A stretch of 64,000 bases of DNA from the NCBI GenBank assembly GCA_016222805.1, contig JACRQG010000031.1, positions 111,068 through 175,067 on the forward strand, in the 5' to 3' direction. The position numbers and the translations under genes were made by a program. Each line of letters begins with the position of its first letter. Position 1 is the first letter of the stretch. Below, in pieces: positions 25,033 through 34,509 of the stretch. Under the pieces are notes generated by a model. That model saw only the letters and a list, made by a program, of their open reading frames with translations, searched no databases and was not told where the DNA came from. The DNA comes from Verrucomicrobiota bacterium. Lineage in GTDB: Bacteria; Verrucomicrobiota; Verrucomicrobiia; Opitutales; Opitutaceae.

Positions 25033-25971
25033 CTACTCGATCCCCAGCAACTCGGCGGCCAGGCCGTAACGGAGGTTGCAGAGCGAGTGGTGAAACTCGG
25101 TGCAGCCCTGGCAGTCGGCGACCGCCAGCAGGGTCGCGAGGGCCGCGGGGAAGACATCGGCCCGGGCCGGCGGCAATCCAGGAACCCGGCGCCGTTCGTC
25201 CAGGGGAAGCGCGCCGAGCCAGGCCAGCAGGCGACGGAGTTCACCCACGGTTACCGATGGAGAGGTGTCCGCGAAGTCGCACTGCGCGGACGCCCCAAGG
25301 ATCGCCCGGGCAGTCGCGACCGAACCTCCGGTGCCGATGGCCGTCGCCCCGGCAGGAAGCGGAGTGGCGAGTCCAGTCCGTTCCATTTCCGTGCGCACGT
25401 GGGAGGTGATCGCCGCCGCGGCGTCGGGCGAGAACGGTGCGGTGGCGTCCGGAATAACGCGCTCGGTCAGGCGCACGCAGCCCAGCGGCAGGCTGACGGC
25501 TCGCTGAACCCGGCGGGTGCGAAACTCCAGAATCTCCAGGCTGCCGCCACCGAGGTCGAAGACGCGGAAATCCTGCAGATGCCGGAGCGTGGCGTCGCAG
25601 GTCAGTCCCCGCCCAATCAGATTGGCCTCCTCCTCGCCGGTCAGGATGCGGAGGTCGTGGCCGGTGGCGGCCCGCACGCGCGAGCGGAATTCGCCGCCAT
25701 TCCGCGCGTCGCGCACGGCGCTCGTGGCCACGAGCACGTGGGACGCCGCTCCGTGGGTGGCGGCCTCGGCCAGCAGCGTGGCGATGGCCTCGAGGCCGCG
25801 CGCCATGCCGGCTTCGCTCAGCTGCGGTGATTCCCGGGAAATGCCGGCGCTGATCCTGGCATCGACGGTGCGGGAAAGAAGGGAGGTGATGCCGCCCTGA
25901 TCGTTGCGGGCGGCCACCAGCACCTTGATCGAGTTGCTTCCGACATCGACGACAGCGACGGGGCCGGGCAT
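25033..25971 (-). CDS. Ppx/GppA phosphatase family protein
   Basis: A 312-residue protein of the exopolyphosphatase/pppGpp phosphatase family (actin-like ATPase fold). Visible are the first phosphate motif VAVVDVGSNSIKVLVA, ATSAVRDARNG, ILTGEEEANLIGRGL with the catalytic Glu region, and the second phosphate loop VFDLGGGSLEILEF. GTGGSVAT completes the fold. It is short, lacking the HD-like C-terminal domain of long Ppx proteins. The ATG at 25971 gives the canonical start; rsmI ends 5 bases upstream on the same strand. Confidence 0.93.
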   Translation of the reverse strand: MPGPVAVVDVGSNSIKVLVAARNDQGGITSLLSRTVDARISAGISRESPQLSEAGMARGLEAIATLLAEAATHGAASHVLVATSAVRDARNGGEFRSRVRAATGHDLRILTGEEEANLIGRGLTCDATLRHLQDFRVFDLGGGSLEILEFRTRRVQRAVSLPLGCVRLTERVIPDATAPFSPDAAAAITSHVRTEMERTGLATPLPAGATAIGTGGSVATARAILGASAQCDFADTSPSVTVGELRRLLAWLGALPLDERRRVPGLPPARADVFPAALATLLAVADCQGCTEFHHSLCNLRYGLAAELLGIE

Positions 25972-25976
25972 GGGGT

Positions 25977-26687
25977 TCACAGGCCGAAATCCGCCGGCGC
26001 GATCAGGAGCACGAATTCGCCCTTCAGGCTGGCCCGGGCCAGCTGCGCCTGCACTTCGCCGGCTGGACCGACCCAGAAAGTCTCGTGCAGCTTGCTGATC
26101 TCCTTGGCGACGCAGAGGACGCGGCCCGGGCCGAGGCACGTGACGATCTCGGCGACGGCCTTGTCGATGCGGTGGCAGCTTTCGTAAAGCGCGACCGTGT
26201 AGGGAAACTCGCGGTGGCTCTCGAAAAACGCCAGACGCGCGGCGCTCTTGGGCGGCAGGAACCCGACGTAGAGGAATCCGTTGCTCGGCAGGCCGCTGGC
26301 GCTCAACGCGGCGAGCAGGGCGCTGGGTCCGGGAACCGGCACGACCGGCAGGCCACGCCGGCGGCAGGCGCGTACGACGCGGAATCCCGGGTCGCTCAGC
26401 GCCGGGGTGCCGGCGTCGCTGACGACGGCAACCGACTTTCCGGCGGCCACACTTTCCGCCAGCGACTCGGCGGCCGCGACTTCATTGTGCTCATGGTAGG
26501 GTACCAGTTCCTTGCGCAGCCCGAGGCGCGTGAGCAGGGTTCCGGTGGTGCGGGTGTCCTCGCAGGCGATCAGGTCGACTCCGCCGAGGATGGCCTTCGC
26601 CCGTTCCGTCAGATCCGCCAGGTTGCCAATTGGCGTGGCGACGACGTACAGATGCCCCGCGCGCGGGACGAGCGAGGCGTTCTCCAT
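25977..26687 (-). CDS. rsmI: 16S rRNA (cytidine1402-2'-O)-methyltransferase
   Basis: A 236-residue SAM-dependent methyltransferase of the tetrapyrrole-methylase fold that modifies C1402 of 16S rRNA. Signature stretches are LYVVATPIGNLADLTERAKAIL, ACEDTRTTG, VVSDAGTPALSDPGFRVVRAC, VPVPGPSALLAALSASGLPS and GFLPPKS. The C-terminal helical segment found in longer RsmI proteins is absent. It precedes the Ppx/GppA gene by 5 bases. Confidence 0.95.
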   Translation of the reverse strand: MENASLVPRAGHLYVVATPIGNLADLTERAKAILGGVDLIACEDTRTTGTLLTRLGLRKELVPYHEHNEVAAAESLAESVAAGKSVAVVSDAGTPALSDPGFRVVRACRRRGLPVVPVPGPSALLAALSASGLPSNGFLYVGFLPPKSAARLAFFESHREFPYTVALYESCHRIDKAVAEIVTCLGPGRVLCVAKEISKLHETFWVGPAGEVQAQLARASLKGEFVLLIAPADFGL

Positions 26688-26708
26688 TGAGGCGCGCGGC
26701 GCGGCGAA

Positions 26709-26873
26709 CTAGCGGCCGCTCGGCTGACCCATGCCCGGAATCTGGCCCTCCCAACCCGCCGGACGGCTCCACGGGATCGAGGTCTGTTTCGGGGAGTTGG
26801 TGCTGCAACCCGTGAGAATCGCGCCGATCGCAAGGAGGAGGAGGGCGAGGAGGGGGCGGGCAAAGGAGATCAT
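26709..26873 (-). CDS. Small lipoprotein, 54 residues
   Basis: Read directly from the sequence: ATG at 26873, TAG at 26709-26711. The N-terminus is a lipoprotein signal with lipobox LTGC and Cys23. The mature part, about 31 residues, is Pro/Gly/Trp-rich and ends with a WSRPAGWEGQIPGMGQ segment. No family is known to me. It lies between the coiled-coil membrane protein (3 bases upstream) and rsmI (21 bases downstream) on the same strand, so it should be expressed with them. Confidence 0.7.
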   Translation of the reverse strand: MISFARPLLALLLLAIGAILTGCSTNSPKQTSIPWSRPAGWEGQIPGMGQPSGR

Positions 26874-26876
26874 GGC

Positions 26877-27623
26877 TTAGCGAACCAATACGGCTGAATC
26901 CCCTTTCTGCAAGACCCCACGCAACGAGTCGGGCACCACCTGGGCGACCGAGTAGTTGGCCCGGACATCGCTCAACACTACCGTGGCGACGACTGCATGG
27001 CCCTGGTTGACGGTCATCTTCTGGCCCAGTTGCGCCCCGCGTACCGAACCGAAGTTCACGACCACGAAGGCATTCTGCGGTCCGACGTTCAGCACGGTGG
27101 CACGGCCCGCCCGGTTGGTGAAAACGGCGGTCGACGCCCCCGCAGCGGATGGCAGGGCCGCGCCATTGCGGGCGGAGGCCAGCTGCCGCTCCAGTTCGGC
27201 GATGGTGTTCTTGTAGGCCTGCACGGCCTCGGGAGAGGCGTTGGAGGTCCGGCTGGCCTCGAGATCGCGCCGGAGGGCGGTGATCTCGTCGCCCAAGGAG
27301 CGCGTGGTCGACTCGTAGACCGCGAGCACGCTGCGGGTGTCGGCGAGGTTGCGACCGAGCTCAGCCGCCCGGCTTTCCGTGGCACTGAGTCGTTCCTGCG
27401 TGCGCGCCAGCTCCACCTCGAACTTCGCCGCCTGGGCGCGCAGCTCTTCCTGCCGCCTGCCGGACGTGGCGAGCTCGCTGTCGAGGCGGGTGGCCCGGGC
27501 GCTGGTCTCCTGGAGCCGGAGTTCGAGCAGTTGCTTGGAGTTGCCGATCTGGAGGTAGAGCACCGCCGAGACCGCCGACCCGGCGAGGGCGACGAGGCAC
27601 AGGATCAGGGGCAGGCGGTGCAT
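26877..27623 (-). CDS. Membrane-anchored coiled-coil protein
   Basis: A 248-residue protein with an N-terminal membrane anchor (residues 3-22, LPLILCLVALAGSAVSAVLYL). A long heptad-like coiled coil covers about residues 30-150, rich in Glu, Arg and Leu. A small C-terminal beta-rich domain (about 165-245) contains VLNVGPQNAFVVVNFGSVRGAQLGQKM, reminiscent of domains in proteins binding the cell envelope. No enzyme motif is visible. The upstream extension of the frame runs through pgi in antisense register and is not real; the ATG at 27623 precedes the anchor. It is followed at once by the small lipoprotein. Confidence 0.75.
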   Translation of the reverse strand: MHRLPLILCLVALAGSAVSAVLYLQIGNSKQLLELRLQETSARATRLDSELATSGRRQEELRAQAAKFEVELARTQERLSATESRAAELGRNLADTRSVLAVYESTTRSLGDEITALRRDLEASRTSNASPEAVQAYKNTIAELERQLASARNGAALPSAAGASTAVFTNRAGRATVLNVGPQNAFVVVNFGSVRGAQLGQKMTVNQGHAVVATVVLSDVRANYSVAQVVPDSLRGVLQKGDSAVLVR

Positions 27624-27685
27624 CGGGAGGGGTTCGTGCGGCAGGTGCGGGCGTGCGCGGCGACGCGGACGCCCGCCTCCGGGAC

Positions 27686-29266
27686 TCAGGCGAAGCGGTA
27701 CGTGGACTCCACGGCGTTGGCGCGGGCGCGTTTCCGAATCCCGGAACCGCGATTGGCGGCCAGGTGTTCTAGCACCTTGAACACGAGCTCGGCCTTTGCG
27801 GGCTCGCCCAGCTCCGTGGCCAGCTGTTCGGCGGTGAAGGCGGTGCCGGGCGCGGCCTTGAGGGCAGCCACGACTTTCAGCTTCAGCGCGATGACCCCGC
27901 CGGCGGCCTTCTTGCCGGCTTCCACGCCGGGCTGGTGGTAGGCATTGATGCCGATCAGGGAGGCGTAAAGTCCGGTCACGCGTTCGTACAAGGCGATGAG
28001 CATGCCGAGCGATCGGGGCGACACATCCGGAAGCGTGATCGTAATCGACGCCCGGTGCTTCTCGCTCAGCGCATCGCGCGTGCCGAGCAGGAAGCCCTGG
28101 AGGTAGTCGCCGCTGGTGATCCCCGGCTCGACCTCCAGGGAATCGCGGGAATCGCGATCCTTCAGGACCTCGATGAACGTGACAAAGAAGTTGTTCACCC
28201 CCTCGCGAAGTTGCTGCACGTAGGCGTGCTGATCGGTCGAGCCCTTGTTGCCATAGACGGCGATGCCCTGGTTCACCATGCGGCCTTCGAGATCGAACTC
28301 CTTGCCCAGCGACTCCATCACGAGTTGCTGCAGGTAGCGGGAGAAGAGCAGGAGGCGATCCTTGTACGGCAGGACCACCATGTCCTTGGCCCCGCGGCCG
28401 TCCGTGGCGAAATACCACATCAGCGCGAGGAGCGCGGCCGGGTTCTGCGTTGTGACCGGATACCGGGTAACCTCGTCCATGGCGGCCGCTCCGGCGAGCA
28501 GCGCGTCGATGTCGAGGCCCTGGAGGGCGGCCGGCAGGAGGCCCACCGCGCTGAGTTCGCTGGTGCGTCCGCCGACCCAGTCCCACATCGCGAAGCGGGC
28601 CAGCCAGCCCTCGGTTTGCGCGGTCTGGTCGAGCTTGGAGCCGGCGCCCGTGACCGCCACGAAGTGCTTCGGGTGCGACAGCCCGGCGGCCGTGAAGGCG
28701 GCGATGGCCTCGAGCATTCCGTTGCGGGTTTCCGCGGTTCCGCCGGACTTGGAGATGACGACGACCAGGGTGCGGGCGAGCTGGCCGCGCAGACCGGCCA
28801 GGACGTAGTCGATGCCATCCGGATCGGTGTTGTCGAAGAACCAAACTGAAAGCTTGTCCTTGCGCGGGTGGCCGAGGGCGTGGGCCACCAGTTGCGGTCC
28901 CAGGGCGGAACCGCCGATCCCGATCACGAGCAGGTGCTTGAACTTCCCTTTCGGCCCGGCGATCGCCCCGGAGTGCACGCTGGCGGCGAAGGCCTTAAGG
29001 GAGGCGAGCGTCGAGGTGATTTCGTTGGTGAGGGCCGGCTCCGGTGCCAGGTGCGGCGCGCGCAGCCAGTAGTGGCCCACCATCCGGCGCTCGTCGGGAT
29101 TGGCGATGGCACCGCCTTCGAGCGCCTGCATCGCCTCGAAGGCGCGCCGCATCGGCGCCTCCATGGACGCAAGGTAATCGTCCGGAAACGGCATCCGCGA
29201 GAGATCGAGCGAGACGCCAAGATCGGCGTAGTGATGGAAGTGTTGCGTGAAGCGTGACCAGGTCAT
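27686..29266 (-). CDS. pgi: Glucose-6-phosphate isomerase
   Basis: Interconverts glucose 6-phosphate and fructose 6-phosphate. The 526-residue protein has the first sugar-phosphate isomerase subdomain [20 protein letters not shown], the phosphate-binding [35 protein letters not shown] and the [18 protein letters not shown] active-site segment. The C-terminus from about residue 440 has a winged-helix-like extra segment ([24 protein letters not shown]), longer than compact PGIs. The ATG at 29266 begins [16 protein letters not shown], consistent with bacterial homologues. Confidence 0.95.
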   Translation of the reverse strand: MTWSRFTQHFHHYADLGVSLDLSRMPFPDDYLASMEAPMRRAFEAMQALEGGAIANPDERRMVGHYWLRAPHLAPEPALTNEITSTLASLKAFAASVHSGAIAGPKGKFKHLLVIGIGGSALGPQLVAHALGHPRKDKLSVWFFDNTDPDGIDYVLAGLRGQLARTLVVVISKSGGTAETRNGMLEAIAAFTAAGLSHPKHFVAVTGAGSKLDQTAQTEGWLARFAMWDWVGGRTSELSAVGLLPAALQGLDIDALLAGAAAMDEVTRYPVTTQNPAALLALMWYFATDGRGAKDMVVLPYKDRLLLFSRYLQQLVMESLGKEFDLEGRMVNQGIAVYGNKGSTDQHAYVQQLREGVNNFFVTFIEVLKDRDSRDSLEVEPGITSGDYLQGFLLGTRDALSEKHRASITITLPDVSPRSLGMLIALYERVTGLYASLIGINAYHQPGVEAGKKAAGGVIALKLKVVAALKAAPGTAFTAEQLATELGEPAKAELVFKVLEHLAANRGSGIRKRARANAVESTYRFA

Positions 29267-29337
29267 GGAAGTGAGGAACTGAAGTCGGGCAAGCAGGCCG
29301 AGTGCCGGAAGCGGGGGATTCTTGGGCTGGCCGCGGT

Positions 29338-31038
29338 CTAGAGGTACTTGTCGGTGACCGCCCCTTCCGAGGCACTGCTCACGGTGCGGGCGTACTTGGC
29401 AAGGACTCCCCGGGTCTCCTTCGGCCGACGGGGTTTCCACGCGCGCCGGCGCGTCTTCAGTTCCCGGGCGGAAATCGCGAGAGTGAGTTCGTTTCGCACC
29501 GCGTCGATCGTGATGGGATCACCATTCCGAACGAGGGCGAGGGGGCCGCCGATGGCAGCCTCCGGCGTGATGTGACCGACGACAAAACCGTGGCTGCCGC
29601 CGGAGAACCGCCCGTCCGTGATCAGGGCGACCTCCCGTCCCAGTCCCTTCCCCATGATGGCGCTGGTCGGGCTGAGCATCTCCCGCATGCCCGGACCTCC
29701 CACCGGACCCTCGTTGCGAATCACCACCACATGGCCCGCCTTGACCCGGCCGGAGAGAATGGCGGCGAGGGCCTTCTCCTCGCCTTCGAAGACGATCGCC
29801 TTGCCGGTGAAGGTGAGTCCCTCCTTCCCGCTGATCTTCGCCACGGCTCCCTGCGGGGCCAGGTTGCCGTAGAGAATTCGCAGGTGGCTGTCGGGCTTGA
29901 TCGGATTGGCGAGCGGCCGCACGACGTCCTGATCGACAGGATACGGTGCCACGTCGCGGAGGTTCTCCGCGACCGTCCGGCCGGTGACCGTGAGGCAGTC
30001 GCCGTGCAGCCGGCCGGACTCGAGCAGGACCTTCATCAACGGCGGGAGTCCGCCGATGCGGGAAAGGTGAACCATGCCGTACTTGCCCGACGGCTTGAGG
30101 TCGGCGAGGACGGGCACGCGGCGGCCGATCCGCGTGAAGTCATCGATCGAAAGCCGGATTCCGCAGCTGTGCGCGATCGCAAGCAGATGGAGGACGGCAT
30201 TGGTGGATCCGCCGAGGGCGATCACGACCGTGATGGCGTTCTCAAAGGCCTTTCGCGTGAGGATGTCGCGCGGCCGGAGATTGGCGCGGAGCAGGGCAAG
30301 GGTGGCTTCGCCGGCACGGCGGCAGTCCGCCTTCTTCTCGGGGCTGATGGCGATTTGCGCCGAACTGTTGGGCAGGCTCATGCCCAGCGCCTCGATGGCG
30401 GAGGCCATGGTGTTGGCGGTGTACATCCCGCCGCACGAGCCGGCACCGGGCACCGAGCAGGCCTCGATGGCGTGCAGTCCGGCGTCGTCGACCTTGCCGG
30501 CGGCATGCTGGCCGATGGCCTCGTAGACGGAAACGATGTCGCACTCCCGCTTCGACTCGGGATGGATGCCGGGGAGGATGGTGCCGCCGTAGACGAAGAC
30601 CCCGGGGCGGTTGAGCCGGGCCATCGCCATGAGGCAGCCGGGCATGTTCTTGTCGCAACCGCCGATGGTCACGAGGCCGTCAAAACCCTCCGCTGCCGCA
30701 ACCGCCTCGATCGAATCCGCGATGATTTCCCGCGAGACGAGGGAGTAGCGCATGCCTGGGGTGCCCATGCTGATGCCGTCCGACACCGTGATTGTGCCGA
30801 ACACCACTCCCTTGCCGCCCGCGGCGTTGGCGCCGGCCTCGGCGTCGCGGGCGAGTTGGTCGAGGTGCATGTTGCACGGCGTCACCATGCTCCAAAGGGA
30901 GGCGATCCCGACCACCGGTTTCTGGAAATCCGCCTCGGAGAATCCCACGGGACGGAGCATGGAGCGGGCGCCGGCGCGGCTCGGTCCATCGACGACGACC
31001 GAGGAGTAACGGCGCGTGGAATTGGAAGCGGCATTCAT
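29338..31038 (-). CDS. ilvD: Dihydroxy-acid dehydratase
   Basis: Dehydrates 2,3-dihydroxy acids to 2-keto acids, the third step of valine and isoleucine synthesis, using an Fe-S cluster. It has 566 residues, typical. Cluster-ligating cysteines stand in [20 protein letters not shown] and [36 protein letters not shown] with the catalytic Ser-containing loop lies near the C-terminus. The ATG at 31038 is preferred over one 15 codons upstream. Other branched-chain genes are not near, so it appears isolated; it precedes pgi by 71 bases. Confidence 0.96.
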   Translation of the reverse strand: MNAASNSTRRYSSVVVDGPSRAGARSMLRPVGFSEADFQKPVVGIASLWSMVTPCNMHLDQLARDAEAGANAAGGKGVVFGTITVSDGISMGTPGMRYSLVSREIIADSIEAVAAAEGFDGLVTIGGCDKNMPGCLMAMARLNRPGVFVYGGTILPGIHPESKRECDIVSVYEAIGQHAAGKVDDAGLHAIEACSVPGAGSCGGMYTANTMASAIEALGMSLPNSSAQIAISPEKKADCRRAGEATLALLRANLRPRDILTRKAFENAITVVIALGGSTNAVLHLLAIAHSCGIRLSIDDFTRIGRRVPVLADLKPSGKYGMVHLSRIGGLPPLMKVLLESGRLHGDCLTVTGRTVAENLRDVAPYPVDQDVVRPLANPIKPDSHLRILYGNLAPQGAVAKISGKEGLTFTGKAIVFEGEEKALAAILSGRVKAGHVVVIRNEGPVGGPGMREMLSPTSAIMGKGLGREVALITDGRFSGGSHGFVVGHITPEAAIGGPLALVRNGDPITIDAVRNELTLAISARELKTRRRAWKPRRPKETRGVLAKYARTVSSASEGAVTDKYL

Positions 31039-31187
31039 GGGAAAACGTGATCGAACGAGACCAGAGCCCGGGAGGAGCGGCAAGCGTGGAACAGGTCCGG
31101 TGCGAGCGGCCGCGGCGCCGACGCCGCGCGAGAATCGGGTTGCATGCGCCGCGGGCGCCCCGCTTCACTCGGGACCATTCTCCCTGC

Positions 31188-32144
31188 ATGGCATTCAACC
31201 TGAAAAAAGTGCTGAAGGCGTTGCTGCTTTCCTCGAGCCAGCCGCTGGCGATCAAGGACATCCAGGCCGCGTTCACGCGATTTCACGAGCAGATCTATCT
31301 CCCGGGCACGGAGGAGAAGGTCGAAGCCGCGGAAGGGAAGGCAGGCGGGGAGGGGGAGGCACCGGCGCCTGCCGCCGAATCTGCGGGAGAAGCGATCGCG
31401 GCTGCGGAGTCTGCTCCCGCTCCGGTCGAGGAGGTGGCGGAGGTGCTGGCCGAGGCCCCGGTCGAGGATCCGGAGTTGTATTCCGATGTGCCGTCGCTTG
31501 TGACGGCCGCCCAGATTCGCGAGGCCATGGATGCCATCGCCGCCGAGTTGCGGCTGGCCGACGAGGGCATGCTGCTGATTGAGGGCAATGCGGGTTACCG
31601 GCTGGTGACCCATCCGCGCTTCGCGCGCTGGGTGCGGATCCTGCGACAGGAGCCGCCGCCGGTGAAGCTCAGCCAGTCGTCAATCGAGACCCTGGCGGTC
31701 ATCGCTTATCGCCAGCCCGTGACCCGAACCGAGATCGAGACCATCCGCGGGGTGTCGGCCGAAGCCGGCATCAACAAGCTGCTCGAACGCGACCTCATCT
31801 ATATCGTGGGACGGGCCGACACGCCGGGCCGCCCGATCCAGTACGGGACGACCGACCAGTTCCTGGAGTTCGTCGGGATCAAGTCGATCGATGAACTGCC
31901 GGCCTCCGACGTCCTTTCCTCGCGCCAGATCGACGAATGGCTGAAGAACTCGGCCAACACGCACACTCCGACCGACACCGACATGGGGCTTGCGGACGAG
32001 CAACTGCCGCTCGAGGCCGCTCCCGCCGGGGCGGCGGAGGCTGGAGCGGCGCAGGCCGGGGAGGCGGCCCCGGCGTCCGAAACCGCCGCGGACGCGTCAA
32101 CCGCGACGACCGAGCCGCCGCCGGCGGAACCCAATCCCGCCTGA
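31188..32144 (+). CDS. scpB: SMC-Scp complex subunit ScpB with large low-complexity insertion
   Basis: Part of the condensin-like SMC-ScpA-ScpB complex in chromosome segregation. The protein has 318 residues against about 180-220 in most ScpB. The first winged helix starts LKKVLKALLLSSSQPLAIKDIQAAF. After residue about 40 an Ala/Glu-rich stretch of roughly 55 residues is inserted, and the domain resumes at SLVTAAQIREAMDAI. The second winged helix is intact (KLSQSSIETLAVIAYRQPVTRTEIETIRGV, then RPIQYGTTDQFLEFVGI). An Ala/Glu/Thr-rich tail of about 50 residues follows. scpA is not adjacent; pheA begins one base after the stop. Confidence 0.9.
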   Translation: MAFNLKKVLKALLLSSSQPLAIKDIQAAFTRFHEQIYLPGTEEKVEAAEGKAGGEGEAPAPAAESAGEAIAAAESAPAPVEEVAEVLAEAPVEDPELYSDVPSLVTAAQIREAMDAIAAELRLADEGMLLIEGNAGYRLVTHPRFARWVRILRQEPPPVKLSQSSIETLAVIAYRQPVTRTEIETIRGVSAEAGINKLLERDLIYIVGRADTPGRPIQYGTTDQFLEFVGIKSIDELPASDVLSSRQIDEWLKNSANTHTPTDTDMGLADEQLPLEAAPAGAAEAGAAQAGEAAPASETAADASTATTEPPPAEPNPA

Positions 32145-32145
32145 C

Positions 32146-33225
32146 ATGGAACTCGGACCCATCCGCGAACAGATTGACCGGCTCGATCGCGATATCGTCG
32201 AGCTCTTGAACCGCCGCCTCTCGCTGGCGGCCGAGATTGGTAAGGTGAAGCGCAACCTCGGCGGCCAGATTTACGTGGCGGAGCGCGAGGATGCGGTGTT
32301 GCGGAAGGTCACGAGCCAGAACCAGGGGCCGATCAAGAACGAAGCCCTGCGCGCCATCTACCGCGAGATCATGTCCGCGGCCATCGCGCTGGAGAAGCCG
32401 CTGCTCGTGGCGTACCTTGGCCCGGAGGCGAGCAACACCCACGCCGCGGCCCTGAAGAAATTCGGCGCCAGCGTCGACTATCACGCGATGGCGACGGTCA
32501 GCGACATCTTCACCGCCGTGGAGAAAGGCGAGACCGACCACGCGGTGATTCCAATCGAGAATTCGACCGAAGGATCGGTGCGCGAGGCGCTGGACAGCTT
32601 TGTGGAGAGCGATCTGAAGATCGTGGCGCAGATCTACCTCGAGATTAACCACGCGCTGATCTCGAACTCGTCGCTCGAGAGCATCGCGCGGGTGTATTCG
32701 AAGGATCAGGCGCTGGCGCAGTGCCGGCACTGGCTGCAGCGGCATCTGCCGCATGCGCAGCTGATCGATGCCCCCAGCACCTCGCGGGCGGTGCAGATCG
32801 CCAAGCTCGAGCCCGGTGCGGCGGCGGTGGCCGGGGAACTGGCGGCCGAGCACTACGGGGTGCCGATCGTCGAGCGCAACATCCAGGACAAGGCGGACAA
32901 CACCACTCGTTTCTTTGTGCTCGGGCGGCGGGCCTCCGGGCCGGTCGGCGAGGGCAAGGACATCACCAGCCTGCTTGTATCGCTCGGCGATGAGGCCGCC
33001 TCCCATTCCGGTGCCCTCTTGAAGATGCTGATGCCGCTGGCCGAGCGCGGGATCAATCTGTCGAAGATCGAATCCCGCCCGAGCAAGAAACGTCCCTGGG
33101 ACTATTACTTCTTCCTCGACGTGACCGGGCATTACGACGACCCGCCGATGCGCGACGCCATCTCCGAGTTAAAGCGTTTCTGCCCGATGGTGAAGTGGCT
33201 GGGCAGCTACCCTGCGGTGGGCTGA
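32146..33225 (+). CDS. pheA: Bifunctional chorismate mutase/prephenate dehydratase
   Basis: Makes phenylpyruvate from chorismate in phenylalanine synthesis. The 359-residue order is: AroQ-type chorismate mutase (about 1-85, IREQIDRLDRDIVELLNRRLSLAAEIGKVK), prephenate dehydratase (about 90-265, ending in NTTRFFVLGR with the catalytic Thr-Arg-Phe) and a regulatory ACT domain (about 275-355) with the ESRP motif KIESRPSKKRPWDYYFFLD, which binds phenylalanine for feedback control. The ATG at 32146 lies one base after the scpB stop, so it is probably in the same transcript. Confidence 0.96.
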   Translation: MELGPIREQIDRLDRDIVELLNRRLSLAAEIGKVKRNLGGQIYVAEREDAVLRKVTSQNQGPIKNEALRAIYREIMSAAIALEKPLLVAYLGPEASNTHAAALKKFGASVDYHAMATVSDIFTAVEKGETDHAVIPIENSTEGSVREALDSFVESDLKIVAQIYLEINHALISNSSLESIARVYSKDQALAQCRHWLQRHLPHAQLIDAPSTSRAVQIAKLEPGAAAVAGELAAEHYGVPIVERNIQDKADNTTRFFVLGRRASGPVGEGKDITSLLVSLGDEAASHSGALLKMLMPLAERGINLSKIESRPSKKRPWDYYFFLDVTGHYDDPPMRDAISELKRFCPMVKWLGSYPAVG

Positions 33226-33332
33226 AGCGATTCTCCGGCCAGCCGACCGGAGTCAGGGGAGGCGGGCTTCCCGTCTGCAACACCGCTTTGCGCCTGGGCG
33301 GCTGCGGTTGACGGGAACCGAACGGCACCGCC

Positions 33333-33713
33333 TCAACCCTTGCGCAGCAGGAAGGACAGCGCGACCACGCCAAGGGCGAGCAGGCCGAGTGCGGCGGCGA
33401 AGTACAAGAAGCACCCTTTTCGCACGTCGCTCTGCAGGGATCCGGGAGCGGACCGGTACTGTTCGAGGATGGAGTCGGGGTCGACGGGCGCTGAACCGGT
33501 CGCGGCGGCCCCCGGGCCGGCCATCGGCGCCATCGATGCGGGCGCTACCGCCTGGACCGGGGTCGCGGCGGCCGCGGGGTGGGGGGGCGGAGCGCTCGCT
33601 GCCGGTGGGCCCGGGGGCACGGGAGCCGACGCCGCAATCTCGCGATCGAGCCAGTCGAGGTGTTCCTGGACGAGCGCGCGCTGGCGGCGGAGTTCGGCGA
33701 GGCGATCGGACAT
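33333..33713 (-). CDS. Small membrane protein with Pro/Ala-rich linker
   Basis: A 126-residue protein of unknown function. An N-terminal charged helix (RLAELRRQRALVQEHLDWLDREI) is followed by a Pro/Ala-rich linker (about residues 28-75), a short acidic segment and one C-terminal transmembrane helix (LYFAAALGLLALGVVALSFLL) capped by RKG. This is a tail-anchored layout. It lies between pheA (convergent, 107 bases) and the ribosomal genes. Confidence 0.7.
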   Translation of the reverse strand: MSDRLAELRRQRALVQEHLDWLDREIAASAPVPPGPPAASAPPPHPAAAATPVQAVAPASMAPMAGPGAAATGSAPVDPDSILEQYRSAPGSLQSDVRKGCFLYFAAALGLLALGVVALSFLLRKG

Positions 33714-33791
33714 CGGCTACCTCCTCGCAAGACTTGCCGGACGGCGCAAGCCCGGCGAACACCGGTGCCGCGCCCCTTCGCCGACGTGCCG

Positions 33792-33824
33792 AAAAAGAAA
33801 GAGGCCGGTCAAAAGACCGGCCTC
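33792..33824 (-). terminator. Rho-independent terminator of rplU-rpmA
   Basis: On the minus strand, a perfect 10-base-pair stem (33801-33810 with 33815-33824), an AAAA/TTTT loop and a TTTCTTTTT tract, 31 bases after the rpmA stop. Confidence 0.93.
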
Positions 33825-33854
33825 GGGAAAATGAAAGCGACGGAAGGAGCGAAC

Positions 33855-34100
33855 TCAGGCGGTGACGATCGAAACGCGGCGGTGCGTCTTGTCGTATTGC
33901 ACCGTGCCGTCGGAGAGGGCGAAGAGGGTGAAGTCGCGGCCCATGCCGACGTTCTTGCCCGGATGAAGCTTGGTGCCGCGCTGCCGGACGAGGATGTTGC
34001 CGGCGAGGACGGACTGCCCGCCAAAACGCTTTACGCCGAGCCGCTTCGAATGGCTCTCGCGGCCGTTGCTCGATGTTCCCTGACCTTTCTTGTGCGCCAT
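33855..34100 (-). CDS. rpmA: 50S ribosomal protein L27
   Basis: An 81-residue L27 of the large ribosomal subunit, whose N-terminal tail reaches the peptidyl-transferase centre. It begins [29 protein letters not shown] and holds [23 protein letters not shown]. There is no cleaved N-terminal extension of the Firmicutes type. It directly follows rplU (14-base gap), the standard pair, and ends at a terminator. Confidence 0.98.
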   Translation of the reverse strand: MAHKKGQGTSSNGRESHSKRLGVKRFGGQSVLAGNILVRQRGTKLHPGKNVGMGRDFTLFALSDGTVQYDKTHRRVSIVTA

Positions 34101-34114
34101 GGTGGGTGGTCTCC

Positions 34115-34429
34115 TTATGCCTTGATGGACTCGATCTTTATGACGGAAAGCTCCTGGCGGTGGCCGCGTTTGCGCTCCATGCCCTTGCGCTTCTTTTTGC
34201 GGAAAACGATCACCTTTTCGCCGCGCTTGTTCTCCAGCACCTTGGCCGAGACGATGGCGCCGGGAAGCGTCGGCGTGCCAACCTTGAAAGAGTCACCTTC
34301 CCCGGCGGCCAGAACGTCCTTAATCTCGACGGTCGAGCCTTTTTCAGTGCCGGGATAGCGGTTCACCGTGAGAATGTCCCCCTCCGAGACAGTGAACTGC
34401 TGGCCTTGGGTTTTGATGGTCGCTTTCAT
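34115..34429 (-). CDS. rplU: 50S ribosomal protein L21
   Basis: A 104-residue L21 of the large subunit. It begins [27 protein letters not shown] and shows [18 protein letters not shown] and [17 protein letters not shown], the conserved rRNA-contacting loop. It forms an operon with rpmA, with the promoter presumably in the 80-base gap before the sugar kinase end. Confidence 0.98.
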   Translation of the reverse strand: MKATIKTQGQQFTVSEGDILTVNRYPGTEKGSTVEIKDVLAAGEGDSFKVGTPTLPGAIVSAKVLENKRGEKVIVFRKKKRKGMERKRGHRQELSVIKIESIKA

Positions 34430-34509
34430 GAATAAAACCGCGGATGAAGCGGTTTCGAGAAAGTGAACGCAAGGATTATTTCGTGCGAGATCAGCAGTGC
34501 CTGAAACGC

